Shown here one piece after another: positions 51,927-60,551 of a stretch of 64,000 bases of DNA; position 1 is the first letter of the stretch; every line of letters starts with the position of its first letter. Location of the stretch: assembly GCF_001611675.1 (NCBI RefSeq), contig NZ_CP014766.1:2356001-2420000 (forward strand), in the 5' to 3' direction. Below the pieces are notes generated by a model, which saw only the letters and a list, made by a program, of their open reading frames with translations, was not told the origin of the DNA and did no database searches. The position numbers and the translations under genes are program-made. This DNA comes from Pontibacter akesuensis (GTDB taxonomy: Bacteria > Bacteroidota > Bacteroidia > Cytophagales > Hymenobacteraceae).

Positions 51927-53012
51927 CTATCTTGCAAAAACTTCATTATCAGAGAAAGGCAGTTTTCGGATAGTATATTCGGCCTGTGGCGGTGTGGCGC
52001 CTCCGAACAGCTTGTTCAGGTGGGCGTATAGTACAAAAGCCTCATCACCATACCCTGTAGCCGTGGTCGGGAAAACAGCGCCAGCCTCAAAGCGCTCCTC
52101 CAGCATCCCCGTCTCCCATTTGTTATTTGTTTTAAAGGAGAGCACCCTTCCGCTTGGCTGTCCCCCGGCATTGTTCACTACCACCAGTTGCTTTCCGTTG
52201 TTGCTCAGCAACAGCCCATCCGGTCCCTGAAGCGGAGCGTTCAACTGCACCTTGCTCGTAGCATCTGGGTTTGAGAGCGGGATTTTGTAAATCGCGTTAT
52301 CGGCAGAAAAAGCAACCAGCAGAAAGCCAGATGGGTGGTAGGCAATGCCGTTAAAGCCGAAAGCTCCTTGTGCTGTGGCAAAATCCTGGTTCTCGTAAAA
52401 CACAGTGGCATTCCCTCTTGTATCCACTTTATAAATAATGGGCGAGAAGCTATCGGTCACATAGGCGTTTCCCTGCTTGTCCAGGGTTATGTCGTTCGCG
52501 AAATGCGGCATGTTTGGACGAAGCGCGCCCAGGTTTGCAAAATGCATGGGAGCACCCGTGGCCAGATCGTAAATCCCCAAAACGGCCATTTGCCCGGCGG
52601 TGGCTGGAGTAGAGCTTGGCGTGCCGCCCGGATCTGAGCCCGCCACCAGTACTCTTTTGCGGGCCTCATCTACCTGCAGCCCAATGCTGGCCACCAGGCG
52701 TTCATCGGAGATAAAAGGAGAATAGTTTCCCTGATAGCTCACCGTGCCGATGGTACCTGTGCTTACAGAAGAAACCAGGAAGCGCTCGTAGCGGGCATCG
52801 TGGCTGACGCCTTCCGGGTACAGCCCCGGGCTATTGAAGGTAATTACGTTCGGAATGTCTTTTGCCTTGTCGACGTCCTCAAAGATATCCTCAAATTCGT
52901 CCCAAATTTCATCAGGGGAGCAGGAAGTGATTCCGAAGCCTAGCAGGAGGAAGAGCAGGAAAGAAAGTTTGTTGCGCAGGAACGCTGCTGTTGTCGTGGA
53001 TAGTTGTCTCAT
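51927..53012 (-). CDS. SMP-30/gluconolactonase-like propeller lipoprotein
   Basis: This 361-residue lipoprotein has lipid on Cys31 (SCSPDEIWDEFEDIFED; a strongly acidic tail follows the cysteine, hinting at surface export). The rest is a six-bladed-type propeller, with repeats such as FLVSSVSTGTIGTVSYQG, NDITLDKQGNAYVTDSFSPIIYKVD and GPDGLLLSNNGKQLVVVNNAGG. Relatives are annotated as SMP-30/gluconolactonase/LRE. The substrate is unknown. ATG at 53012 is the natural start for the signal. Confidence 0.8.
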   Translation of the reverse strand: MRQLSTTTAAFLRNKLSFLLFLLLGFGITSCSPDEIWDEFEDIFEDVDKAKDIPNVITFNSPGLYPEGVSHDARYERFLVSSVSTGTIGTVSYQGNYSPFISDERLVASIGLQVDEARKRVLVAGSDPGGTPSSTPATAGQMAVLGIYDLATGAPMHFANLGALRPNMPHFANDITLDKQGNAYVTDSFSPIIYKVDTRGNATVFYENQDFATAQGAFGFNGIAYHPSGFLLVAFSADNAIYKIPLSNPDATSKVQLNAPLQGPDGLLLSNNGKQLVVVNNAGGQPSGRVLSFKTNNKWETGMLEERFEAGAVFPTTATGYGDEAFVLYAHLNKLFGGATPPQAEYTIRKLPFSDNEVFAR

Positions 53013-53316
53013 AGATGGGTATAGGTTTAAGTATGAATTGGTCTTCACTGCAGCCACGCGACGTAACCACAGATAAACTAGTTATACTCTTCTGTACAAG
53101 CCTTTAGCCATGCAAGCACGCGATTACTTAGTGAAGCTGCCTTTTATGGGAGAAAAGAGGAGGAAGATTTAAGCAAATCAGCAGTCTTGAACCTATTGAA
53201 GAGGAGATGCCAGTCCAACTTATTTATAAGACAATTAGGAGTTTATTCTTGTGCCGGCATGGTGACCTGCTCTACAAAACAGTAACTTTTACACTTATAC
53301 TTTAAGACCATACTCA

Positions 53317-53347
53317 AACAAAAAATGGAGACCCGAAAGTCTCCATT
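53317..53347 (-). terminator. Terminator after asd
   Basis: AATGGAGAC and GTCTCCATT form a nine-pair stem, followed by six T on the minus strand. It lies 80 bases beyond the asd stop, past the repeat. Confidence 0.85.
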
Positions 53348-53393
53348 CCCAGCTTCCAAACCCACTAGGTTCGGAAGATCAATTACTATTATT

Positions 53394-53425
53394 GTCTTGT
53401 GTCTTACATCTTGATACTTGTGTCT
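53394..53425. repeat. Short repeat of the GTCTTGTGTCTTAC family
   Basis: GTCTTGTGTCTTACATC followed by TTGATACTTGTGTCT. Its inverted relative fills the gap at 4731-4862, and parts recur near 16.45 kb. Confidence 0.55.
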
Positions 53426-53426
53426 T

Positions 53427-54416
53427 TTAAACCAGCTCGTGCTTCACCAGGTATTCGGCGATTTGTACGGCGTTGGTAGCGGCGCCTTTGCGCAGGTTGT
53501 CCGCCACGATCCACATGTTCAGGGTGCGCGGCTGCGTTTCGTCGAGGCGTACGCGACCTACAAACACTTCGTCTTTGCCGTGGGCATCCTGCGGCATCGG
53601 GTACTTCAGGTTCTTCACGTCATCCACCACTACCACGCCTTCGGTCTCGCCGAGGATGCGGTATACTTCGTCCAGCGTAAAATCCTTAGCAAACTCCACG
53701 TTCACCGACTCAGAGTGACCGCCCATCACCGGGATGCGCACCGCCGTAGCCGTGACACGGATCGAGTCGTCGCCCATGATCTTCTTCGTCTCCAGGATCA
53801 TTTTCATCTCCTCTTTGGTGTAGCCGTTGTCCTGGAACACGTCGATGTGCGGCAGCACGTTCAGGTCGATTTGGTATGGGTAAGCTTTCTCGCCCTCCTT
53901 GCCCCCACGCTCATTCATCAGCTGGTCCACCGCTTTCACGCCCGTGCCCGTTACCGACTGATAGGTGCTTACCACGATGCGCTTCATCTGCAGCTCCTCG
54001 TGCAGCTTATTCAGCGCCACCACCATCTGGATAGTAGAGCAGTTCGGGTTTGCGATGATCTTGTCTTCTTTTGTCAATTCTTTGGCGTTAATTTCCGGCA
54101 CCACCAGCTTTTTGGATGGGTCCATGCGCCAGGCCGAGGAGTTATCCACTACCACCGTGCCCACCTCGGCAAACTTAGGTGCCCACTCCGTAGAGGTGCT
54201 GCCACCAGCCGAGAAAATAGCAATTTGCGGGGCAGCCGCAATCGCGTCCTGCATCCCGATAACCTTTAGCTGTTTACCCTTAAATTCCATCTGTTTCCCA
54301 ACAGATCTTTCTGAAGCAACCAACAATAACTCTGTCACCGGGAAGTCTCGCTCCGCCAGTACTTTCAAAATCTCGCCGCCTACCAATCCGGTGGCGCCTA
54401 CAACTGCTACTTTCAT
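53427..54416 (-). CDS. asd: Aspartate-semialdehyde dehydrogenase
   Basis: Asd reduces aspartyl phosphate to the semialdehyde for lysine, threonine, methionine and diaminopimelate. The NADP loop GATGLVGGEILKVL is at the N-terminus, the catalytic cysteine is in IIANPNCSTIQMVVAL, and the substrate-binding HSESVNVEF follows. The 329-residue length is normal. It is transcribed alone. Confidence 0.97.
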   Translation of the reverse strand: MKVAVVGATGLVGGEILKVLAERDFPVTELLLVASERSVGKQMEFKGKQLKVIGMQDAIAAAPQIAIFSAGGSTSTEWAPKFAEVGTVVVDNSSAWRMDPSKKLVVPEINAKELTKEDKIIANPNCSTIQMVVALNKLHEELQMKRIVVSTYQSVTGTGVKAVDQLMNERGGKEGEKAYPYQIDLNVLPHIDVFQDNGYTKEEMKMILETKKIMGDDSIRVTATAVRIPVMGGHSESVNVEFAKDFTLDEVYRILGETEGVVVVDDVKNLKYPMPQDAHGKDEVFVGRVRLDETQPRTLNMWIVADNLRKGAATNAVQIAEYLVKHELV

Positions 54417-54745
54417 TTAAGGTATGTTTCTAATGGTTTAATTCTTTGTTGGTCAGATAGCCGTTTACTAACCGTAAGCACAACTTTCTTACCCTGACCT
54501 ATTTAGCTTTCTAACTAACTAGTTCTGTTCCCGTAAAAGTTCTAAATTTCACAAAAGCAGTCACATTCATAAAACGATAGGAGCGTGCGCAGCTCCTATG
54601 CAGGTCAGGTTAGGATATTGGGCGTGTCCTTTCGCTTGCGCGAGCAGGCCGGGCTTTCGCCTGTACTCCTCGCTGCGCTGCGGGGTGTCGGCTCTATCCC
54701 TCACGCGGCGGCAAAATTACGAAAGTTTTCACCACAAATGTGCAA
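54417..54745. other. Gap before the lamin-tail gene, with GC-rich repeat
   Basis: A hairpin ATAGGAGC/GCTCCTAT is at 54577-54599. From about 54630 a GC-rich stretch TCGCTGCGCTGCGG resembles TCGCTCCGCTGCGGG in repeat copy 3 at 57.75 kb. No gene or clear promoter is visible. Confidence 0.55.
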
Positions 54746-57445
54746 ATGAAAAGAACTTTACCTGAAGTACTTACCAGAAAAATAATAGCTATAGTATGTA
54801 GTATAGGTAAAATTTTGGATTGCCTAACTCCCCCTCCTGTTTTGGGGGTAGGGGACCTTTTTACAAGGAAGGGGTTGGGGGGAGGTCTTCTCCTCCTGCT
54901 ACTTCCGCTCCTAAGCCAGGCGCAACTGCAAGACAGCTTCTCCGACGGCAGCTTCACCCTAAACCCCACCTGGACCGGCAATACCGACAGCTTTACCGTT
55001 AACGCACAGAACCAGCTGCAGAGTAATGGTCCTGCCGTTACCGGAACGGTGCTGCAACTGGTGACGCCCTCGCAGGCAACCGTGGGCACCACCTGGGAGT
55101 TCTGGGCAAACCTGAAACTCGCCACCTCCTCCAGCAACTACGCCGACATCTATCTCATTTCTGATTCCGAAAACCTTAGCAGCGCCACCACCAGCGGGTA
55201 CTTTGTGCGTTTGGGCGGCACACCAGACGAGGTAAGCCTTTTTCGCAAAGACGCTGGCAAGTCGGCACTCAACCTCATCAACGGGGAAGACAAAACCCTT
55301 GACGGCACGAACAGCGTGGTGCGCGTGCGGGTAACACGAAGTATAACTAACGAGTGGGAACTGCTGATCGACCTCACTGGCACCGGCCAAAGCTACACCA
55401 GCCAGGGCACCGCCACCGACGCCACTTACAAACGCTCTTCATACTTTGGGGTGCTGCTGAAGTATAGCTCCGCCAACAGCAAAAGCTTTCTTTTTGATGA
55501 TTTTTCGATTACTGATAAACAGCCACCGGCTCTAACCGAGCTGCAGACGCTAAACCCGCAGGAGCTGATGCTATACTTCAACGAGCCACTGCAGCAGGGG
55601 CAGATTTTAGGTAATTATACCTTGAACGGAAGTGTAAAACCCATCATCGCCGAGCAAACAGAATCCAATCAGGTGCGGCTGGTATTTGCGCAAAGTTTCA
55701 GGAGCGGCAGCAACACCTTAAGTATAGCCAACCTGCAGGACTTGTACGGCAACAGCCTGAGCGGTCCGATTGAGCGGAGCTTTAGCTATGTGCCTCCCGC
55801 TGTGCTGCCGGGCTACAACCAACTGCTCATCACCGAAATCATGGCTGACGAAACACCTGCCATTGGGCTGCCGCCGCAGGAGTACATCGAACTGCACAAC
55901 CCGACCCAGCAGGTGCTTTCGCTGAAGGGAGTCAAGTATAGCGATGCCACTTCTACGGCTACACTCCCGGATGTGCAGTTGTTGCCGGGGGAGTATGCTG
56001 TGGTGGTGCCTAACAGCCAGTTGCAGAATTTCAGAGAGTACAGCAAAGTGATCGGTATCAGCAATTTCCCAAGCCTGAACAACAGCGGCGAACTGCTGCA
56101 GTTGCGCCAGCCCAACGGTCGCCTGATTTATGCGGTTTCTTATGCTGATAGCTGGTACAAGGACAACGGCAAGCGCGAAGGCGGCTGGAGCCTGGAAATG
56201 ATTGATGTACAGAACCCCTGCGCCGGGGCCAGCAACTGGACTGCCTCCGTTAACCCGCGAGGAGGTACGCCCGCCCAGGCTAACTCCGTAGCCGCCCAAA
56301 ACCCAGATAACACACCGCCTGCCCTAGTAGATGTTACCGCTACCGCGCCAGACAAAATTTTGCTGCGCTTCAGCGAGCGGCTGGACAGTTTGCAGGCAGC
56401 AAGTATAGCCAATTACAGCCTTAGCCCAAATGTAGCCATAGCCAACGTGCAGGTAACAGGACCGCTGTTCACCGAAGTTATACTTGCCCTAAGCGCGCCG
56501 CTGCAGGAAAACCAGCTGTACACGCTAAGCGTCACCGGCATAACCGACTGTTCCGGCAACCTTAATCAGCAGCCATTGACTTATACTTTTGCCTTACCGT
56601 CTGCTCCCGAGCCCGGCGATGTGGTGATTAACGAAGTACTGTTCAACCCGCGGTCCGGCGGGGCGGACTTTGTAGAACTGGTGAACCGCAGCGCAAAGTA
56701 CCTGAACCTGCAAAGCTGGCAATTGGCCAATACCAGCGGCGATTCCATCAGCAACAGGAAAATCATTACAAAACAGAATCACATACTTCCTCCAGGCGCT
56801 TATGTCGTGCTTACTTCCAACCCTGACAACGTCAAAATGAATTATCCAGCGGCCTTGCCCGAAGCTTTCCTTTCCATGAGCAGCCTGCCCAGTTACCCCG
56901 ACGAGGCCGGGACGGTGATTGTGCTGCAGCCCGATGGGCAGGTGGCAGACAGGTTTAGCTACGATGAGGACATGCACTTTGCCCTGCTTGATGATCAGAA
57001 TGGCGTGTCGTTGGAGCGGCTGCGGGTGGAGGGGCCAAGTACGGCCAGCAATTTTCACTCGGCCGCCACTACTGTTTTTGCCACGCCCGGGTACAGAAAT
57101 TCACAGTCGCAGGAGGGGGTAGTGGCGCAGCAGGTGTTTCAGGTTACTCCCAAGGTTTTCTCCCCAGATGGAGACGGTTTCCAGGACTTTGCCACCATCG
57201 ACTACCGCGCCGACCAAACCGGCCTCGTCGCTAACATCACCATCTTTGATGCTCAGGGCCGTGAAATACGCAAACTGGTGCGGAATGAGTTATTGGCAGC
57301 CAATGGTCTTTTTCAGTGGGATGGGCTGCGGGAGGATGGCACCAAAGCCAGCATTGGCTATTATCTTTTCTATATTGAGCTTTTTGGGTTGAATGGGGAG
57401 AGGAGTGAGCACAGGGAGAAGGTAGTGGTGGGAAGTAGGTTTTGA
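54746..57445 (+). CDS. Lamin-tail and Ig-like surface protein, FlgD/gliding-type end
   Basis: This 899-residue secreted protein has, after its unusual N-terminus, a beta-sandwich domain (about 60-245), an Ig-like domain (PALTELQTLNPQELMLYFNEPL), a lamin-tail domain (LLITEIMADETPAIGLPPQEYIELHNP), a second Ig-like domain and a second lamin-tail domain (VVINEVLFNPRSGGADFVELVN). It ends in a FlgD/CHU-type domain (KVFSPDGDGFQDFATIDYRAD...GYYLFYIEL). Such proteins are type IX or gliding-associated surface proteins. The hydrophobic signal core (LLLLLLPLLSQAQ) starts only at about residue 48; the 20 residues before it are encoded by an intergenic repeat (54827-54887). The start is uncertain: ATG at 54746 or a later codon inside the repeat. 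Confidence 0.8.
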   Translation: MKRTLPEVLTRKIIAIVCSIGKILDCLTPPPVLGVGDLFTRKGLGGGLLLLLLPLLSQAQLQDSFSDGSFTLNPTWTGNTDSFTVNAQNQLQSNGPAVTGTVLQLVTPSQATVGTTWEFWANLKLATSSSNYADIYLISDSENLSSATTSGYFVRLGGTPDEVSLFRKDAGKSALNLINGEDKTLDGTNSVVRVRVTRSITNEWELLIDLTGTGQSYTSQGTATDATYKRSSYFGVLLKYSSANSKSFLFDDFSITDKQPPALTELQTLNPQELMLYFNEPLQQGQILGNYTLNGSVKPIIAEQTESNQVRLVFAQSFRSGSNTLSIANLQDLYGNSLSGPIERSFSYVPPAVLPGYNQLLITEIMADETPAIGLPPQEYIELHNPTQQVLSLKGVKYSDATSTATLPDVQLLPGEYAVVVPNSQLQNFREYSKVIGISNFPSLNNSGELLQLRQPNGRLIYAVSYADSWYKDNGKREGGWSLEMIDVQNPCAGASNWTASVNPRGGTPAQANSVAAQNPDNTPPALVDVTATAPDKILLRFSERLDSLQAASIANYSLSPNVAIANVQVTGPLFTEVILALSAPLQENQLYTLSVTGITDCSGNLNQQPLTYTFALPSAPEPGDVVINEVLFNPRSGGADFVELVNRSAKYLNLQSWQLANTSGDSISNRKIITKQNHILPPGAYVVLTSNPDNVKMNYPAALPEAFLSMSSLPSYPDEAGTVIVLQPDGQVADRFSYDEDMHFALLDDQNGVSLERLRVEGPSTASNFHSAATTVFATPGYRNSQSQEGVVAQQVFQVTPKVFSPDGDGFQDFATIDYRADQTGLVANITIFDAQGREIRKLVRNELLAANGLFQWDGLREDGTKASIGYYLFYIELFGLNGERSEHREKVVVGSRF
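54827..54887. repeat. Hairpin repeat inside a coding region
   Basis: ACTCCCCCTCCTGTTTTGGG, GTAGGGGACC and AGGAAGGGGTTGGGGGGAGG match the repeat at 1944-2000 and 57867-57925 in order and spacing. It is in frame with the lamin-tail gene and encodes about residues 28-48. Confidence 0.8.
55338..56587. repeat. Dense cluster of AAGTATA/TATACTT heptamers
   Basis: Eight copies occur in 1.25 kb, near 55338, 55460, 55570, 55720, 55934, 56400, 56478 and 56580, all inside one gene. This is the densest stretch in the window for a heptamer seen about 97 times overall. Confidence 0.75.
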
Positions 57446-57599
57446 AGTATGCTTTCGGGGTATTATAGCTTCCGTTCGGTATATGTATAGTTAACCCAAC
57501 AAAGCTTACCCAGCCTCTGTTCATCCTCCTGGCCTTCCCTAGCGCAAGCGTCCGCTTGTGCCTCAATCTGCCTTTGCTTTCTGTAATTTGTAGTTCCAT

Positions 57600-57840
57600 A
57601 GCCGTTGCTTATGCAACTTCAGCCAAGCTATCTTTCCTAGCCACCGCTCATCCTCCAGCTCCCAAATACCTATCGTTTCACCTTTAGCTTTGGAGCCCTC
57701 ACGGCCGGGAGGCCCCGTCCTCGGGCATCGCGCTGTGCAATTGAAGCTGCTCCTCGCTCCGCTGCGGGCTGCCCTAACGGGCACCACATCAATTACAAGG
57801 CGCTCAACCCAAGGACTGGAATCGGTTCAAACAGCTGTAG
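57600..57840 (+). repeat. Dispersed intergenic repeat, copy 3
   Basis: It shares landmarks with copies 1 and 2, including CAACTTCAGCCAAGCTATC, CTCCCAAATACCTA, CCCCGTCCTCGGGCATCGCG, GTGCAATTGAAGCTGCT and CAAGGCGCTCAACCCAAGGA. Confidence 0.75.
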
Positions 57841-57866
57841 CTGTAGCTATGCAACAAAGGCTAAGC

Positions 57867-57957
57867 TCCCTCTCCTGTTTTGGGGATAGGGGCCCTCTAA
57901 AAAGGAGAGGGTTGGGGTGAGGTAAATTCCCCCTTTGAAGGGGGTAGGGGGATGTCC
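57867..57957. repeat. Two joined hairpin repeats
   Basis: CTCCCTCTCCTGTTTTGGGG with AAAGGAGAGGGTTGGGGTGA matches 1944-2000; directly after it CCCCCTTTGAAGGGGGTAGG matches 41529-41555. Confidence 0.75.
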
Positions 57958-58108
57958 CTGCTTCTGCTGCAATTACAAAGCTTGTACTTCATCCTTCACG
58001 CCAGTTCAATTCCCCTCCTCGGAGGGGCTAGAGGTGGTTATTGCTATAGCCATGGCAAAAGCAGAATTCCCTCGCCCCTTGGGGAGAGGGTAGGGTGAGG
58101 GGAAACCT

Positions 58109-59317
58109 CTAAAATTGCTGCAACCAGGGCACCAGCGACTTTAGCATCGGGACGAAGGCCGAACCGTGGCCCTGGCCTTTGATCGGGATGAGCTCCAGGT
58201 TCTTCGCGCCTTGCTGCTTAAAGCGGTCGTAGGTTACCTGTGAGTTCTGGAACGGAACGATGTTGTCGGTTGTGCCGTGGTAGAGGCGGGTAGGGCTCTG
58301 TGGCACCCAATCGTAGAAGCTGTTGGCCTGCAGCGCCTGTTTCAGCGCCAGTTCTTTTTTATCATCCTGCAGCGCAGCAAAAAAAGTAGGATTGAAGAGT
58401 TTTTTGGTGTCTGTTGTCAATTCCCGGTTAATGGCGCTGCCGCCCTTTACACCGTCAAACAAAGCAGGTAGTTTAGACGCGTATGGCTCCTGGAACAGCT
58501 CGGTGAGCGGCCGGTTCCAGTTGTTGGTATGGTTATAGGCCTGCAGGATGTAAGCCAGGTACGCCGGATACGTATAGGCTTGCCCGCTCTTGATGCCGCT
58601 AAGCATGTGCACCAGGTCGTAACCACCGGCACCGGCTGCCGAAGCCGTTACCTGCAACCCATGTTCCGGGTGCGTCTCAATCTCCTTCTGGGCAGCCAGC
58701 GTTACGTAACCTCCCTCCGAATAACCTACCAGGAACAGCTTATCATTTGCCTGCACCTGCTGCTTCTTGTAAAAGGTCTTTGCCGCTTTGATCATGTCCA
58801 CCACCGCCAAAGCAGAGTGCTTTTGATCGTAGTAAGGGTGAAAAATATCTTTGGACGCGCCGAAACCGATGTAATCCGGAACCAGCGTTATGAAGCCTCC
58901 GGCAGCAAAGGCCTCAAACCCGGAAAGGCCGGTGAAGCTGGTAGGAGCTTCGCTTTGGCGGAAAATGGTGCCGTGCTGGGCGCTGATTACAGGTGCCGGG
59001 GCTGTCATGCCCTGCGGTACGCACACCAATCCCGAAGCCTGTATTTCGCGGCCCTGGTAGGTAGTGGTGTAAATAAGCTTGTACACGGAAACACCATACT
59101 TGATCTCGGTCAGGTACTGGTCTTGTCCTTTGGAGGCGGTAAAAGCCTGTAGCGTTTCCTTCGGTACGCTCAGCAACAGCTCCGACGACACATAGGCGTC
59201 TTTTGCGGCCGGCGCTTCGGCGGCGGCAGGGGTGGCGGCTGTGGCGTCTTTCTCACAGCTGGTGTTAAACAGCAGTGTGCCAAGCAGCAAAGTATAAAGG
59301 ATGATATTTCTGATCAC
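58109..59317 (-). CDS. Secreted lipase-like alpha/beta hydrolase lipoprotein
   Basis: This 402-residue lipoprotein has lipid on Cys21 (TSCEKDAT) and an alpha/beta hydrolase domain with nucleophile elbow GYSEGGYV, a VISAQHG oxyanion-side segment, and late Asp and His (TTDNIVPFQN and GQGHGS). It resembles secretory lipases (LIP family). The frame starts at 59383, but GTG at 59317 (VIRNIILYTLLLG) puts the lipobox at a normal distance. Substrate is unknown. Confidence 0.85.
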   Translation of the reverse strand: MIRNIILYTLLLGTLLFNTSCEKDATAATPAAAEAPAAKDAYVSSELLLSVPKETLQAFTASKGQDQYLTEIKYGVSVYKLIYTTTYQGREIQASGLVCVPQGMTAPAPVISAQHGTIFRQSEAPTSFTGLSGFEAFAAGGFITLVPDYIGFGASKDIFHPYYDQKHSALAVVDMIKAAKTFYKKQQVQANDKLFLVGYSEGGYVTLAAQKEIETHPEHGLQVTASAAGAGGYDLVHMLSGIKSGQAYTYPAYLAYILQAYNHTNNWNRPLTELFQEPYASKLPALFDGVKGGSAINRELTTDTKKLFNPTFFAALQDDKKELALKQALQANSFYDWVPQSPTRLYHGTTDNIVPFQNSQVTYDRFKQQGAKNLELIPIKGQGHGSAFVPMLKSLVPWLQQF

Positions 59318-59511
59318 AGGATAAGTCTTAGAGGTGTGCAGGTGATTAACAGCTGTTGTAACATAGAAGTGCCATCGGAGCATGTTTAAATAGCTGAAAT
59401 TTATTTCAGAGAGGCTGCTTCAGTTAAGGCGCTGGCAGCGTATCTTGCGCCGCTTTTTCGCGGAGGTAAGTATGGACTTGCCAACAGGTTAAGCGTGTAT
59501 CGTAGCAACGT

Positions 59512-60339
59512 TTGCAAGTGGAAGATATTCTGTACCTGTGCCTTTTCGCCTTTATGGCGGGTTTTATAGATTCGGTGGTGGGCGGAGGCGGCCTGATTCA
59601 GCTGCCAGCCTTGCTGATATTCCTGCCGGGCGTGCCGCTGCCCACCATTTTTGGCACGGGCAAGTTTGCGGGCATAGCAGGCACCACCGCCGCAATGGTG
59701 CGCTACGTTCGCACCGTTAAAATCAACTACCTGGCTATACTTCCGGCAGCGGCCATGGCATTTGTGTTTTCCTTTTTGGGAGCAAGGGCGCTTAGCCACC
59801 TCGATGCCAACCTGCTGAAGCCGCTCATACTGGTGCTGCTGGTGCTGGTGGCAGTCTATACGTTCATCAAAAAAGACTTTGGATCGCTGCACGCGCCAAA
59901 GCTCACTGCATCCAAAGAGCGCTTGTACGGGTTAATGGTTGGTGCTGTGATCGGTTTTTATGATGGCTTCTTCGGGCCTGGCACCGGCAGTTTCCTTATC
60001 TTCATCTTTATTGGCCTGTTTGGCTTCAACTTCCTGGCGGCTTCGGCGGCGGCGAAAGTCGTGAACGTGGCAACCAACCTGTCGGCCCTGCTATACTTCG
60101 GCTACAAAGGCTATATTCTATATGACGTAGCGATTCCGATGGCGGTCTGCAGTATTATCGGCTCCCAACTAGGCACCCGCACCGCCCTCAGGCGCGGCGT
60201 AGGCTTTGTACGTGTCCTGTTCCTGATCGTGGTAAGCGGTATTATCCTCAAGTTCGCCTACGATACTTACGGCACCGGCGGCAGCGACTTTGCTAACCTG
60301 GCTTCATCGGTGCAAGTATGGTTTGGGCGGAAGGGTTAG
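59512..60339 (+). CDS. TSUP/TauE-family permease
   Basis: This 275-residue membrane protein has about eight hydrophobic segments and the family repeats AGFIDSVVGGGGLIQLPALL and IGFYDGFFGPGTGSFLIF in the two halves. Relatives export sulfite or organosulfonates, or are of unknown substrate. The start is TTG at 59512; GTG at 59518 is also possible. Confidence 0.9.
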   Translation: MQVEDILYLCLFAFMAGFIDSVVGGGGLIQLPALLIFLPGVPLPTIFGTGKFAGIAGTTAAMVRYVRTVKINYLAILPAAAMAFVFSFLGARALSHLDANLLKPLILVLLVLVAVYTFIKKDFGSLHAPKLTASKERLYGLMVGAVIGFYDGFFGPGTGSFLIFIFIGLFGFNFLAASAAAKVVNVATNLSALLYFGYKGYILYDVAIPMAVCSIIGSQLGTRTALRRGVGFVRVLFLIVVSGIILKFAYDTYGTGGSDFANLASSVQVWFGRKG

Positions 60340-60428
60340 GCTTTAAATTGTTGATTCTGGGAAAAGGTAGCTGGGCTTAAAAATTAGTTAACTAGTGTGT
60401 TAGAATAGTTTATAATCGCAGCTGATTT

Positions 60429-60503
60429 ACCCACCCCTGCCCCTCCGAGGAGGGGAATTTACTCGTGCTGATAATTCCCCTCTTGGGAGGGGCAGGGGTG
60501 GGT
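60429..60503. repeat. Palindromic hairpin-repeat doublet
   Basis: ACCCACCCCTGCCCCTCC at 60429-60446 and its exact complement at 60486-60503 enclose two smaller hairpins (CCCCTCCGAGGAGGGG and CCCCTCTTGGGAGGGG) and AATT pieces. The arrangement is like a REP doublet and sits between the convergent TSUP and TolC genes. Confidence 0.8.
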
Positions 60504-60551
60504 TCTCATTTACCGGAATTTATACAAAGCCATTCAAAGTTGCCCACATCT

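Larger units (their letters stand above)
53013..53426. other. Gap with terminator and short repeat
   Basis: The gap holds the upstream region of the propeller lipoprotein, the asd terminator (53317-53347) and the GTCTTGTGTCTTAC repeat next to asd. No gene above 20 codons that I can support is visible. Confidence 0.6.
57446..58108. other. Repeat-filled gap before the lipase-like gene
   Basis: These 663 bases consist mostly of repeats: an AGCGCAAGCGTCCGCTTGTG hairpin-like piece near 57.54 kb (related to 41.09 kb), dispersed repeat copy 3, hairpin repeats at 57867-57957, 58008-58040 and 58066-58102. Frames at 57563-57787 and 57690-57920 are repeat-derived and rejected. Confidence 0.8.

Noticed and set aside
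53095..53172. About 20-codon frame from ATGCAAGCACGCG in the asd-lipoprotein gap
   Set aside because: Too short, no ribosome-binding context and no conservation evidence.
57563..57787. Short frames on either strand in the 57.5-58.1 kb gap
   Set aside because: Composed of dispersed repeats shared with other gaps.
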